64,000 nucleotides of DNA from Astropecten irregularis (lineage: Eukaryota; Echinodermata; Asteroidea; Paxillosida; Astropectinidae). The notes below the pieces were generated by a model, which was given only the letters and a program-made list of their open reading frames with translations, searched no databases and was not told the DNA's origin. Both the position numbers and the translations under genes were made by a program. The DNA lies in the NCBI GenBank assembly GCA_963971285.1, contig OZ020248.1, positions 24,844,764 to 24,908,763 on the forward strand, given 5' to 3'. Position 1 is the first letter of the stretch. Each line of letters starts with the position of its first letter. Below, piece by piece: positions 9,001-17,680 of the stretch.

Positions 9001-11585
9001 TCCCCAGTCATGGCCTGAGAATATTCATGATTGCTTTGTTATTTCCATTGAAATGCATTGAATGGGGTTACTGTCTTGAAAAAGAGGTTCTGGGAACCTT
9101 TATTGTCCACAAAGATACGCTCATTGTGATACATTCACCCCCATAATTTGCATTTGAAAAGATCTGCATTTTCGAGAGAACAGCAATTTCTGAGTTCCGA
9201 ACATCTGGGCGTGAACGGATTAGAGTGCGCCTTGAATGCGATCTTTTGTGCGGTGCTATTCAACCAGTGCGTGCCTGCATTGTTTACGCCAAGCACCCTG
9301 CACATAAAGCCGGGCCAGCTGACCTTATTGTGGCCGGTGGCTGATAATGAGGTCGGAACAAGCAGGGCTGAAAATAATCCTGGGCTGAAGGGGTTAAAGG
9401 TACAATACATGATTGGTAAACGTCACAGGACTGCACTCATACTTTGTCTGATCAAACATGTACATGAAATGATAAACCTGTGAAAATTTGAGCTCAATCG
9501 GACATCTGAGTCACAAGAAAATTGCGAAAATCGATTTTTCTTATAAAACATGAAGAATTGTTTACTTTATGTTTGTTCCAAAAATCGCTCGTACGAACTA
9601 TCTTTGGAAAAGACACTAAATCTTGATTTGCTTGAAAAAACCCAGCATCTGATGAACCAAGATTTCCCATGGTGACTGTTTGCACTGTTTACGAACTGTC
9701 AAGTCCATTTTCTGTCTCAAACTCAATACATTTTTTTTGGAGGCCTTGCAAATCCTATATGCTCACTTTAAAGCCCTCAAGACTGTGTGTTGTCCTTGCC
9801 CGTGTCTTACTCTGACAGGGTTTGTTGTTATCGCCTTTATTTGTCCCAAACAGAAACAACTGACCTTCCTGGAAAAGGAACATCTTTCCCTTCAGGCAAT
9901 GGCCCAGTCGAAGGAGAACTCGCCATATCGTCAGAGGGAGCTTGAGATGCAGCTGCGCCACATCGAGGTGAGTGCTTCAGGATGACCTGCGATTTTATGG
10001 CTTTCCAAACAGTTCTGTGTAACTGGTTTGTCAACTGAAGTTGGTATTAGGGTCGGTTTGTTGGGGCACTGTTTGGGGGTTGTTTGGGCTTTCGCGCTTC
10101 TATTTCGTTCGTGCTTCTCGTGGGGTCTCGACGTTTCGGCTGGCCTGCTCTGGTCCTCATCAGGATGACTAGAGCTGGCTGGTTGGGGCCTTGTGGGGGT
10201 AGGACGGGGTGGAGGACTTTGCGAATGTGCAGGGTGCGAGCGGCTCTTGTGCTAAGCTTCCGCGGGCCGATACACATGACTTATGTCTTAGTGATTATGT
10301 GTTTGTCGGTTTGGTCGTCCATTGTCTCCTTTTGTTAGGTCTGTCCTTGTTTTGTACTAAGCTGTCCTTGTATTTATTTATGTTTTCTTTATTATTTACC
10401 CACTTATTGCCTTTTGTTTACGGCACTTTCAATACAAGCCATGGCTGCTGAAAGTGCCCCCATACTCTGTCTTTTAGTTATCATTGTTCTTTTGCTTTTG
10501 TTTACATTCTCTTATTTACTTTAACCTTTACATTCCAGTTAATTGTGATGTCACATTACAGAGTTAGAAATAAATGTGCTATTGAATACGGGCATTTCAC
10601 AATTTAGAGCGCCACCAAGAGGGCAGCAGGGAGAGGCCGATTTACGTGGTGCATGACAGGAAATTGTCAACACCGGAGATTTTTCCCCTATACGTTCAAC
10701 TGTCTTCGCCATTTAACCCACCGTTAATCTTTCATCCATAGGTATTTCTCAATGTTTTCCAGTTTGGATGTGTGTGCTGTGCATCCGAAAGATTCGCAAA
10801 CATAAACCATTGTGATAACACGTGAAATAAACGCACGAAACGACCCAAGAATTAGCAATAACGTTGAACGTATAGGGAAAAATCTCTGATGTCGACAATT
10901 TCCCATCATGTACCGCGTAAATCGGCCTCTCCCTACTGCCCTCTTGGTGGCGCTCTAAATTGTGAAACGCCCGTATTGAATTGAATTGAATTGAATTGAA
11001 TTGAATTGAATTGAATTGAAGTAGATGTTCCAGTCATTGTTTGGAATTCTGAAGAGAGTGTTGGTATTCTATGGTTTATTTGCACAGACCAAGAAACGGA
11101 GGGTCCAAGAGGAGATCGGCAAACTGGTTGCAATGCAGAAGCAGCATCAGCAGAACTACGAGCACCTGATGGCCATCGCCTCTCCAGGTGGCATGACTGC
11201 GACTTCCACTGCAGCCACCAAACCAATCCACCCACCCCCTTTGCCAGCCCTTCCACCGCCCACCTCTAAGAGTCCCCCTAAGCCGGAGCTGAACATCACC
11301 AAGGTTGAAAACGGCATCGTCTTGTCCTGGAACATGAACCTAGATGCTGCCTCGCCGCAGATTGAGGTCTACCATCTCTACGCCTACCAGGAATCGGACG
11401 CCCCGCCTGCCACCAGCATGTGGAAGAAGATCGGCGAGGTGCGGGCCCTGCCGTTGCCCATGGCCTGCACGCTTACGATGTTCCAGCCGGGAAGTGTGTA
11501 CCACTTTGCCGTCTGTGCTGTAGATGGACACGGCCAAGCTGGACCATTCAGTGATCCGTCCAGTATCAATCTCCCGAGGAGTTGA
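1..11585 (+). CDS. ATF7IP: ATF7IP/MCAF-like chromatin cofactor, 5' partial, ten exons
   Basis: Exons: 1-1567 (open at the window edge), 2071-2554, 2836-3311, 3809-4060, 4451-5242, 5387-6766, 7515-7922, 8752-8847, 9854-9967, 11088-11585 (stop TGA at 11583). All junctions are AG/GT and phases agree, giving at least 2,021 codons, longer than human ATF7IP (about 1,270 aa). Order: low-complexity Ser/Thr/Pro-rich region, a coiled coil (exon 4), a charged tandem repeat (exon 5), a Pro/Ser/Thr-rich exon with the SUMO-interaction-like VIDLTDDSED (6011-6040), poly-Gln, a basic helical stretch beginning TKKRRVQEEI, then a C-terminal fibronectin-III domain. Known for the family: a nuclear partner of the H3K9 methyltransferase SETDB1 and of MBD1/ATF7. 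The family call rests on the last domain; the N-terminal two thirds is not recognisable by eye. The 5' end and start codon lie outside the window. Confidence 0.9.
1841..2010. repeat. foldback element with GATCCTAGCAGGATC ends
   Basis: Lies in the ATF7IP intron 1568-2070. The left arm (CCTGATGTTTTGATCCTAGC) is repeated inverted at the right end. Related pieces occur at about 25555-25590, 32158-32200 and 54730-54780, so this is a dispersed family. Each arm holds the internal palindrome GATCCTAGCAGGATC. Confidence 0.7.
3312..3808 (+). other. ATF7IP intron, nothing recognised
   Basis: 497-bp intron between the third and fourth coding exons present here. I see no repeat family shared with the rest of the window and no additional exon; short open frames here do not join the flanking phases. 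Confidence 0.5.
3809..4060 (+). CDS. ATF7IP: ATF7IP-like exon 4: coiled coil
   Basis: 84 codons, phase 0 at both ends. It begins DLRHLIEENAQVALSSRL and ends EKRFQDK, with Leu/Val/Ile spaced three and four apart among Glu, Arg, Lys and Gln, so a coiled coil of about 80 residues is likely. In vertebrate ATF7IP a central helical region binds SETDB1; I infer, but cannot show, that this exon is its equivalent. The acceptor follows a pyrimidine-rich tract at 3790-3808. Confidence 0.8.
4451..5242 (+). CDS. ATF7IP: ATF7IP-like exon 5 with expanded 11-residue repeat
   Basis: 264 codons, phase 0 both ends. A unique lead (GISTAKIPQ ... EEPMDVDNEL) is followed by sixteen 11-residue units of the type EVAMEKEDAVK and a unique Ser/Thr/Pro tail ending PEPVSK. 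The repeat is strongly charged and should form one long helix. I recall no such block in vertebrate ATF7IP, so it is probably a lineage-specific expansion inside a conserved gene. Confidence 0.85.
4571..5098 (+). repeat. 33-bp coding minisatellite, 16 units
   Basis: Sixteen head-to-tail 33-bp units in frame with the host exon (11 residues each). Units 7-12 are nearly identical at DNA level, while units 1-6 and 13-16 carry variants: EYALK, EDPVK, EEEDALK twice, VVLEKEDAVQ. Identical copies in the middle and diverged edges are the usual pattern for a tract that grows and shrinks by unequal exchange. Because 33 is divisible by three and the unit lacks stops, the other forward frames and one reverse frame also stay open; these are not genes. 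Confidence 0.95.
5387..6766 (+). CDS. ATF7IP: ATF7IP-like exon 6: SIM-bearing Pro/Ser/Thr-rich region
   Basis: 460 codons, phase 0 both ends. Mostly Ser, Pro, Thr and Gln, predicted disordered, with many SP sites. The one clear motif is VIDLTDDSED at 6011-6040: a hydrophobic core followed by acidic and Ser residues, matching the SUMO-interaction motif described for ATF7IP (VIDLT). The second half is rich in Pro, Val and Gln and leads into the poly-Gln exon. Confidence 0.85.
6800..7158. mobile_element. TTAA-flanked MITE (mosaic of families A and B)
   Basis: Bounded by TTAA at 6796-6799 and 7159-7162. The left half begins AGGTATAATACATGATTGG like the copies at 9398 and 36109 (family A). The right half, ending CTGTACCT, has the CACCATCTTCATACCCTGAA segment typical of family B (24768, 27841). 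No coding capacity. Sits in an ATF7IP intron. Confidence 0.75.
7515..7922 (+). CDS. ATF7IP: ATF7IP-like exon 7: poly-glutamine exon
   Basis: 136 codons, phase 0 both ends, about half glutamine in mixed CAG/CAA codons, densest at about 7690-7790. The acceptor at 7513-7514 has only a weak pyrimidine tract, so the exact start is less certain than other exons; the Gln frame is chosen because it joins phase 0 exons on both sides. The two other forward frames (Ala/Thr-rich and Ser/Asn-rich) are also open here but do not fit the neighbouring exons. Confidence 0.75.
7923..8751 (+). other. ATF7IP intron, nothing recognised
   Basis: 829-bp intron after the poly-Gln exon. It is AT-rich with short T runs. 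No terminal repeats, SINE boxes or plausible exon were seen. Confidence 0.45.
8971..9393. mobile_element. piggyBac-type MITE
   Basis: Ends are CCCCTTCAGCCCGG and its inverse (CCTGGGCTGAAGGGG), flanked by TTAA at 8967-8970 and 9394-9397. TTAA duplication with ends starting CCC is the hallmark of piggyBac transposons; at 423 bp and without an open frame this is a non-autonomous copy. Its right TTAA is also the left TTAA of the next element. Confidence 0.8.
9398..9767. mobile_element. TTAA-flanked MITE, family A
   Basis: Starts AGGTACAATACATGATTGG right after TTAA 9394-9397 and ends before TTAA at 9768-9771. Close copies are at 22760-23305 and 36109-36490. It carries a shared middle containing AAAGACACTAAATCTTGATT and ends near CCTATATGCTC. 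Non-coding; located in the intron before ATF7IP exon 9854-9967. Confidence 0.75.
10030..11020 (+). mobile_element. LINE 3' end with (TTGAA)n tail, split by a MITE
   Basis: 10030-10586 reads like the 3' untranslated end of a CR1/L2-type LINE, finishing with an AATAAATGTGCTATTGAA context. The 3' tail is the TTGAA microsatellite at 10976-11020 (nine units), as such LINEs end in short tandem repeats rather than poly(A). A 389-bp element interrupts it at the start of the tail. 5' truncated; no reverse transcriptase remains. The left limit is approximate. Confidence 0.6.
10587..10975. mobile_element. long-TIR MITE inserted in the LINE tail
   Basis: Inverted arms of about 125 bp starting TACGGGCATTTCACAATTTA and ending with the inverse (...GAAACGCCCGTA). 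Flanked by TTGAA at 10582-10586 and 10976-10980, which fits a 5-bp target duplication but is ambiguous because the target is itself a TTGAA array. No coding capacity; superfamily not assigned. Confidence 0.8.
11088..11585 (+). CDS. ATF7IP: ATF7IP-like last exon: fibronectin-III domain
   Basis: 165 codons plus TGA. After a basic stretch (TKKRRV, possible nuclear localisation signal), a helical segment and a Pro-rich linker, residues from about LNITKVENGIVLSW to the end form a fibronectin-III domain. YHLYAY, WKKIGEV and ALPLPMACTL match from memory the ATF7IP C-terminal domain almost residue for residue. In ATF7IP this domain contacts MBD1 and related partners. Confidence 0.95.
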   Translation, partial: TKKRRVQEEIGKLVAMQKQHQQNYEHLMAIASPGGMTATSTAATKPIHPPPLPALPPPTSKSPPKPELNITKVENGIVLSWNMNLDAASPQIEVYHLYAYQESDAPPATSMWKKIGEVRALPLPMACTLTMFQPGSVYHFAVCAVDGHGQAGPFSDPSSINLPRS

Positions 11586-13860
11586 TACAAGTCGTCCTTT
11601 CCACCGCCAGTGGTTTAAGGCACTCTAAAGAATGATGATTTGCTTTATTTACTGTTTAGACAGTGATCAGCACAGGAGTTTTCAACTAGTCAAATCAACC
11701 TTTCATGATCAGCATCTCCACTTAAAACAAGTAAGCAGGGCACAGGAAATCCCCATTTTGTTTTGGAACAAAACCTCTTTCTTGATCCCACATACATGTA
11801 ATAACCGCTTCAGTCCTGATAGGTTTATAATTTATCTTGACAACTATTTTAAGGAACTCTACCAGACACGCACACAGCTAACTTGACCCACCCTCAGTGT
11901 TTTATACCCTGATTGTTTGAGAGCATGGCAGCTGCCAAGTAACTTCCACTGAGCATCTCTGTTTTGCAACTTCTTACTTATTTATCAGCGTTAATCTGTT
12001 TTTGCAAACATGGACGAACATTTCCTGTAATGGCTAGTTGAGTCGCTCTTTTCCGGAACAGGTATTAAAGCCAACAACATTGCCGAGTACTGTATCTTCC
12101 AATGGTGCTTTTGTATTTGGTATCTATGTGCTGTGCTGTACAGCAGCATGTTCGTATTATTCCCGTATTCCATTCAACTTAAAGACAACGTTAATTTGAT
12201 AACAAGTTTTGGTGTTGACCATTTTTTGTATTTTTGTATTCAAATTAACTTGGATCTTTTTGATTAGTAATCAGGCATAAAAAAAACAAACAAACGTGTT
12301 TTTGACGATAATTAAGGAATTTAACGAACACAAGTCATTCTTCCAGTTGAAAAGTTCTGTTCAGATGTTGGGTTTGTGTGTTAACCTGAGAAATTCTGGA
12401 TCATTTACAGAGTTGCATAAAAGAACGTCTCGATATACTGTACTGTGCTTGATATTATCTGTATATATATAAACAAATTCAGTGCATTTTTATGATATTG
12501 CATATGGATTTTTCTTTTTTTATTTATGTTTATCTTATGAAGTTTTTCTGTGTTTCTCTCATGACTTTGCAGTATTTATGTTCTCATGTTTTGTTTGCTT
12601 TTTTTTTTTTTTTTTTTTGGCAGAGTGCCAAGAAATTCTTACATGCTTTGAAGACAAAGAGAATTTGTTTTTAAAAGGCAAGCTTCATGGCAGCTTGATT
12701 TAGAGGGAGATTGCATGACGTGTGTGAATAAGACCCTACTGAGACCATGCTTTATGCGTTGCTGTGATTTGATGATTACAGCCACACATACATGTACATG
12801 TACATAAACAGGGTTGTGATGTCATCGGCCTTGGTGAGGTGTGGCATTTCAAACTGGAGGGCGTTTTGTATTCACCCTCTCGAAAGAGTGCCCTCGTGCC
12901 GTGTCAGTTATGAGGCTTTTTGAAAGGAGCCTTCCTTCAGTTCAATCTGAATTGAACTTCTGGTAACCTGACTTGGTTTCATTTGTTATATTGCTCATTC
13001 AGATTTGGAATCGATCTCCCAGACTAAATACACTAATGCTGCCTGCAGGAGTATCGGTGCAAACATCTTAATGATATTCACAGGGATATTATATAACATG
13101 TCAAATCGCAGGATGCATACTAGGAAGTCATCCTTATGTGGATGCCTCACCTAAGGGATATGTGGGCAAGATGTTAGTGCAAACTGCCCCTACGTCTGTT
13201 ATCGTGTCGACCACTAGACACTTTTACATGAAGCTCAGGAATGACATGGTGTCTATTATACCATTTTGCCCATTGTCATCTAAACATTTTGCGCAGGCTA
13301 AGTTCTCTTGTGTAAGCTCTCGATCTGATCTGAGTTTACAGCTATGTCTGTAGCTGTTTACTAATCCTATCATGCTTGTTCTTACGCACACAGCCTAAGC
13401 TTCAGTGCAGATATACCTCTGCACTGTTGCCCCCATCTGTGGCTGTGACTGCTAATTTGGTCCTAGGTTGGTCCTGTTATCAAGCAACAGTGATCTTGGT
13501 CTGAGGAACGTAAATGTGGCCTATACATTTGAGATTGATACGTCAAGGTTCTAGGCAATGGTCAAAGTTGGGGCTTATTGGTAACCATTTCTCCTCTTCA
13601 TAGAGTTTGCATACAAATTTGTCAAAAGGGTCTTACGGCATTATTTATAGGTAATACAAACACGTTTGTTGACAGATTTTTAAGTTTGACAACTGCCAAC
13701 ATGTTTTTTCATTTTATAAAAGAAAATTGTTTACTTCACTTTGAAAGGTTGAGAGTAGTTTGTATTAAAATACTTAGTGTTCAATTTTGTGTACTTTTAA
13801 AAATTTCTATTGTTTAAAGCAAATTAGAAGATATTAAATAAAAATATTGTAATTTAAATT
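11586..13860 (+). other. probable ATF7IP 3' UTR and downstream flank
   Basis: AT-rich sequence after the ATF7IP stop with no further domain or frame worth calling. AATAAA at 13837-13842 is the best poly(A) signal candidate, implying a 3' UTR of about 2.3 kb; earlier weak signals are possible. There is a T run at 12600-12618 and ACATGTACATGTACAT near 12788. The satellite field begins about 150 bp beyond. Confidence 0.5.
13837..13842 (+). other. poly(A) signal candidate for ATF7IP
   Basis: AATAAA in an AT-rich setting, the last such hexamer on this strand before the satellite field. Confidence 0.45.
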
Positions 13861-14007
13861 TGAGGATTTTCTTCTTTTATTACTGTGCTTTGATAACCGT
13901 TGGAGAACCCAATCAAAAGTAGAACCCAACCAAAAGATACCAATACCTGAGTGAAGGTAAAGAGTCTTCTATCCTTCGCCAACACTTTAAAAGTCAGAAA
14001 ACCAGAT

Positions 14008-14945
14008 TCAATATGAGAACATTTCATATTTCATCGGTTACCCCATTTTTGGCCAAACATTTACATTTTTCCAAAGTGCTCTAAATCAAGGAAATAGGTG
14101 CCCAGACCATATAGAACCCTTTTTCTGGTTTAAAAACTGGTTTATTTCTCACCTACCAGGGTAATTGAATGAATTTGAGAACATTTGATTTTTTGACAAA
14201 AAATTGAAAAAATGGCAAGGGCTTGTCGTTTTTGTCATTTTTGGCCAAAAATTGACATTTTTCCGAAGTGTTCTAAATCAGGGAAAAGGTACCTCAGACC
14301 ACAAGGAACCTATTTCTAGTATTAAAACTGGTTTATTTCTCATCTGCTAGGGGAATTGAATCAATTTGAGAACATTTGATTTTTCACAAAAAATTGAAAA
14401 AATTGCAAGGGGTACGTACCCTTTGTCGTTTTTGTCATTTTTGGCAAAAAATTGACATTTTTCCAAAGTGTTCTAAATTAAGGGAAAAGGTAACTGACCA
14501 CATAGAACCCATTTCTGGTATAAAAAATGGTTTATTTCTCATCTGCTAGGGGAATTGAATCGAATTGAGAACATTTCACCAAAAATTGAAAAAAAGGCAA
14601 GAACCCCTTGCCGTTTTTGCCATTTTTCGCCAAAAATTTTACATTTTTCCAAAGCGTTCTAAATTAAGGGAAAAGGTAACTGACCACATAGAACCCATTT
14701 CTGGTATATAAACTGGGTTCATTTATCATCTGCTAGGGAATTCAATCAATTTGAGAACATTTGATCTTTCACTAAAAATTGAAAAAATTGCAAGGGGTAC
14801 CCCTTGTCGTTTTTGTCATTTTTGGCCAAAAATTGACATTTTTCCAAAGTGTTCTAAATCAAGGGAAAGGGTACGTCAGACCACATAGAACCCATTTCTG
14901 GTATAAAAACTGGTTTATTTCTCATCTACGAGGAGAATTGAATCA
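14008..14945. repeat. satellite block 1 (about 190-bp unit)
   Basis: About five diverged tandem copies of an AT-rich unit. Landmarks in order: GAGAACATTTGATTTTTC, AAAATTGAAAAAATGGCAAG, a GGTACC-centred palindrome, TTTTTGGCCAAAAATTGACA, CCAAAGTGTTCTAAATCA, AGACCACATAGAACCCATTT, AAAACTGGTTTATTTCTCAT, GGGGAATTGAATCAATTTGA. This block is the long subtype. The outermost copy on the left is the most diverged, as expected at an array edge. Confidence 0.9.
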
Positions 14946-15172
14946 ACCACACACGGGCTGTATAGTTATGATCAATCACCGTTAGGCTTACGTATAAATG
15001 TATATCGTCAATCACAAACAGGCTTCATAGGCATAGCTACCGTCAATCTCACACAAGCTTGATACGTATAGGAAGGTACAATAAATTTCAGGACATTTTT
15101 CCAAAGTGCTCTAAATCAATGGAAAAGGAACCTCAGACCGCATATAAAAACTGGTATATTTCTCATCTGCTA
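14946..15172. repeat. array linker 1 with a partial satellite copy
   Basis: Begins ACCACACACGGGCTGTATAG and contains degenerate 35-38 bp motifs of the form TCAATCACAAACAGGCTTCA. The same linker recurs at 18453-18558 and 20179-20311. From about 15082 it continues as a truncated satellite unit that runs into the C-rich minisatellite. Confidence 0.8.
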
Positions 15173-15775
15173 GGGGAAGTTCCCCCAGTAGTGCCCCCAG
15201 TAGTTCCCCCAGTATGGAGTAGTGCCCCCAGTAGTTCCCCCAGTATGGAGTAGTTCCCCCAGTAGTGCCCCCAGTAGTGCCCCCAGTAGTGCCCCCAGTA
15301 GTGCCCCCAGTAGTTCCCCCAGTATGGAGTAGTGCCCCCTAGTAGTTCCCCAGTATGGAGTAGTGCCCCCAGTAGTTCCCCCAGTATGGAGTAGTTCCCC
15401 CAGTATGGAGTAGTGCCCCCTAGTAGTTCCCCCAGTAGTTCCCCAGTATGGAGTAGTGCCCCCAGTAGTTCCCCCAGTATGGAGTAGTTCCCCCAGTAGT
15501 GCTCCCAGTAGTTCCCCCAGTAGTTCCCCCAGTAAGTGGAGTAGTGCCCCCAGTAGTTCCCCAGTATGGAGTAGTGCCCCCAGTAGTTCCCCCAGTATGG
15601 AGTAGTTCCCCCAGTAGTGCTCCCAGTAGTTCCCCCAGTAGTTCCCCCAGTATGGAGTAGTGCCCCCATTATAGTTCCCCCAGTATGGAGTAGTTCCCCC
15701 AGTAGTGCCCCCAGTAGTGCTCCCAGTAGTTCCCCCAGTATGAATAGTTTCCCCAGACGTAGTTTCCCCAGTACA
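15173..15775. repeat. C-rich 12/18-bp minisatellite (G-quadruplex-capable)
   Basis: Alternation of CCCCCAGTAGTG/T (12 bp) and CCCCCAGTATGGAGTAGT (18 bp) units, a few with four Cs. On the minus strand this is a long series of GGGGG runs separated mostly by 7-nt CACTACT or AACTACT loops. Units are multiples of three, so long open frames rich in Gly, Tyr, Trp and Leu appear on the minus strand; these are repeat artefacts. The array is inserted within, or grew from, a satellite unit. Confidence 0.95.
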
Positions 15776-16090
15776 GAGCTCTGAAAATGAAATCAACTCC
15801 ATTGCATTTTAAGACACCAATATTGATTATTTACAAGATGACGTGATTTAGTATGTCATTTTATCATCTGGTCACTTATGTTAGCTTCCCTTAATTGACG
15901 TTTTAAATGATTATAGTTGTGTTCTCAGTGAAGTAATTACAATGTGACAAATAAAAATCATTTTCATTAAGATAATCCCTATTGTGGTTTGAGTATTTTA
16001 TTCAAAATGAGCGTTTTTCTGTGAAATGTTCATAAGATTAGATTGGGAGTTAACATTAATAAGAACTGGGTATACATACATGCTGCATGT
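15776..16090. other. unique sequence between arrays
   Basis: About 315 bp of AT-rich sequence without internal repeats or a plausible gene. It separates the C-rich minisatellite from the next satellite block. Confidence 0.5.
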
Positions 16091-16440
16091 GGTCAATTTG
16101 AAGACATTTAAATTTTCATCAGAAATTGAAAAAATGGCAAGGGGTACGTACCCCTTGTCGTTTTTGCAATTTTTGGCCCAAAATAGACATTTTCCAAAAA
16201 CGCCCACCAGAGTACAAAGAACCCATTTCTAGCATGAAAACTGGTTTATTTCTTATCTGCGAGGAGAACTGAATCAATTTGAGAACATTTTGATTTTTCA
16301 TCAAAAACTGAAAAAAATGGCAAGGGACCCCTTGTCGGTTTTGCCATTTTTGGGCCAAAATAGACCTTTTCCAAAAACGGCTCTCAAACTACAAAGAACC
16401 CATTTCTAGCATGAAAACTGGTTTATTTCTCGTCAGGGAG
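16091..16440. repeat. satellite block 2 (short 177-bp subtype)
   Basis: Two copies of the short subtype, in which the segment after the palindrome reads CCAAAATAGAC, TTTTCCAAAAACG and AGAGTACAAAGAACCCATTT. The first copy has the palindrome expanded to GGGGTACGTACCCC. Confidence 0.85.
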
Positions 16441-17680
16441 GATACGTTCAGCTACCAACAATCACAAACAGGCGTAAAGCTACCAACATTAACAAACATG
16501 CTACATATGTATTAATGTATAGCTACTAATAACCACAAACATGCTTCACATGTACATCAACCATCAATCACACACAGGCCTCATGCGTATATCTATCATC
16601 AATCACAAACAGGCCTCATACGTATATCTACCATCAATCACAGACAGGCCTCATACGTACATCTATCATCAATCACAGACAGGCCTCATACGTATATCTA
16701 CCATCAATCACAGACAGGCCTCATACGTACATCTATCATCAATCACAAACAGGCCTCATCCGTATATCTATCATCAATCACAGACAGGCCTCATAAGTGT
16801 ATCTATCATCAATCACAGACAGGCCTCATACGTGTATCTATCATCAATCACAAACAGGCCTCATACGTATATCTATCATCAATCACAGACAGGCCTCATA
16901 CGTACATCTATCATCAATCACAGACAGGCCCCATACGTGTATCTATCATCAATCACAAACAGGCCTCATCCGTATATCTATCATCAATCACAGACAGGCC
17001 TCATACGTATATCTATCATCAATCACAGACAGGCCTCATACGTATATCTATCATCAATCACAGACAGGCCTCATCCGTATATCTATCATCAATCACAGAC
17101 AGGCCTCATGCGTATATCTATCATCAATCACAAACAGGCCTCATCCGTATATCTATCATCAATCACAAACAGGCCTCATGCGTATATCTATCATCAATCA
17201 CAGACAGGCCTCATGCGTATATCTATCATCAATCACAGACAGGCCTCATGCGTATATCTATCATCAATCACAGACAGGCCTCATGCGTATATCTATCATC
17301 AATCACAGACAGGCCTCATGCGTATATCTATCATCAATCACAGACAGGCCTCATCCGTATATCTATCATCAATCACAGACAGGCCTCATGCGTATATCTA
17401 TCATCAATCACAGACAGGCCTCATCCGTATATCTATCATCAATCACAAACAGGTCTCATACGTATATCTATCATCAATCACAAACAGGCCTCATACGTAT
17501 ATCTATCATCAATCACAAACAGGCCTCATGCGTATATCTATCATCAATCACAGACAGGCCTCATGCGTATATCTATCATCAATCACAGACAGGCCTCATG
17601 CGTATATCTATCATCAATCACAGACAGGCCTCATGCGTATATCTATCATCAATCACAAACAGGCCTCATACGTATTTCTA
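16441..17680. repeat. 35-bp minisatellite, about 32 copies plus a decayed edge
   Basis: From about 16556 to 17680 a 35-bp unit repeats without gaps; it contains ATCATCAATCACAGACAGGC followed by CTCATGCGTATATCT. Variation is confined to a few positions (CAGACAG/CAAACAG; CATGCG/CATACG/CATCCG). 16441-16555 holds three progressively diverged units, the old left edge. As 35 is not divisible by three, each long frame reads a 35-residue super-repeat through all three phases; these are not proteins. Confidence 0.95.

Noticed and set aside
15163-15802. Minus-strand Gly/Tyr/Trp/Leu repeat proteins
   Set aside because: Translation of the C-rich minisatellite; no start context, splice partner or non-repeat sequence.
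16556-17680. CRISPR-like regular array
   Set aside because: Units are contiguous with no unique spacers and the genome is animal; it is a minisatellite.
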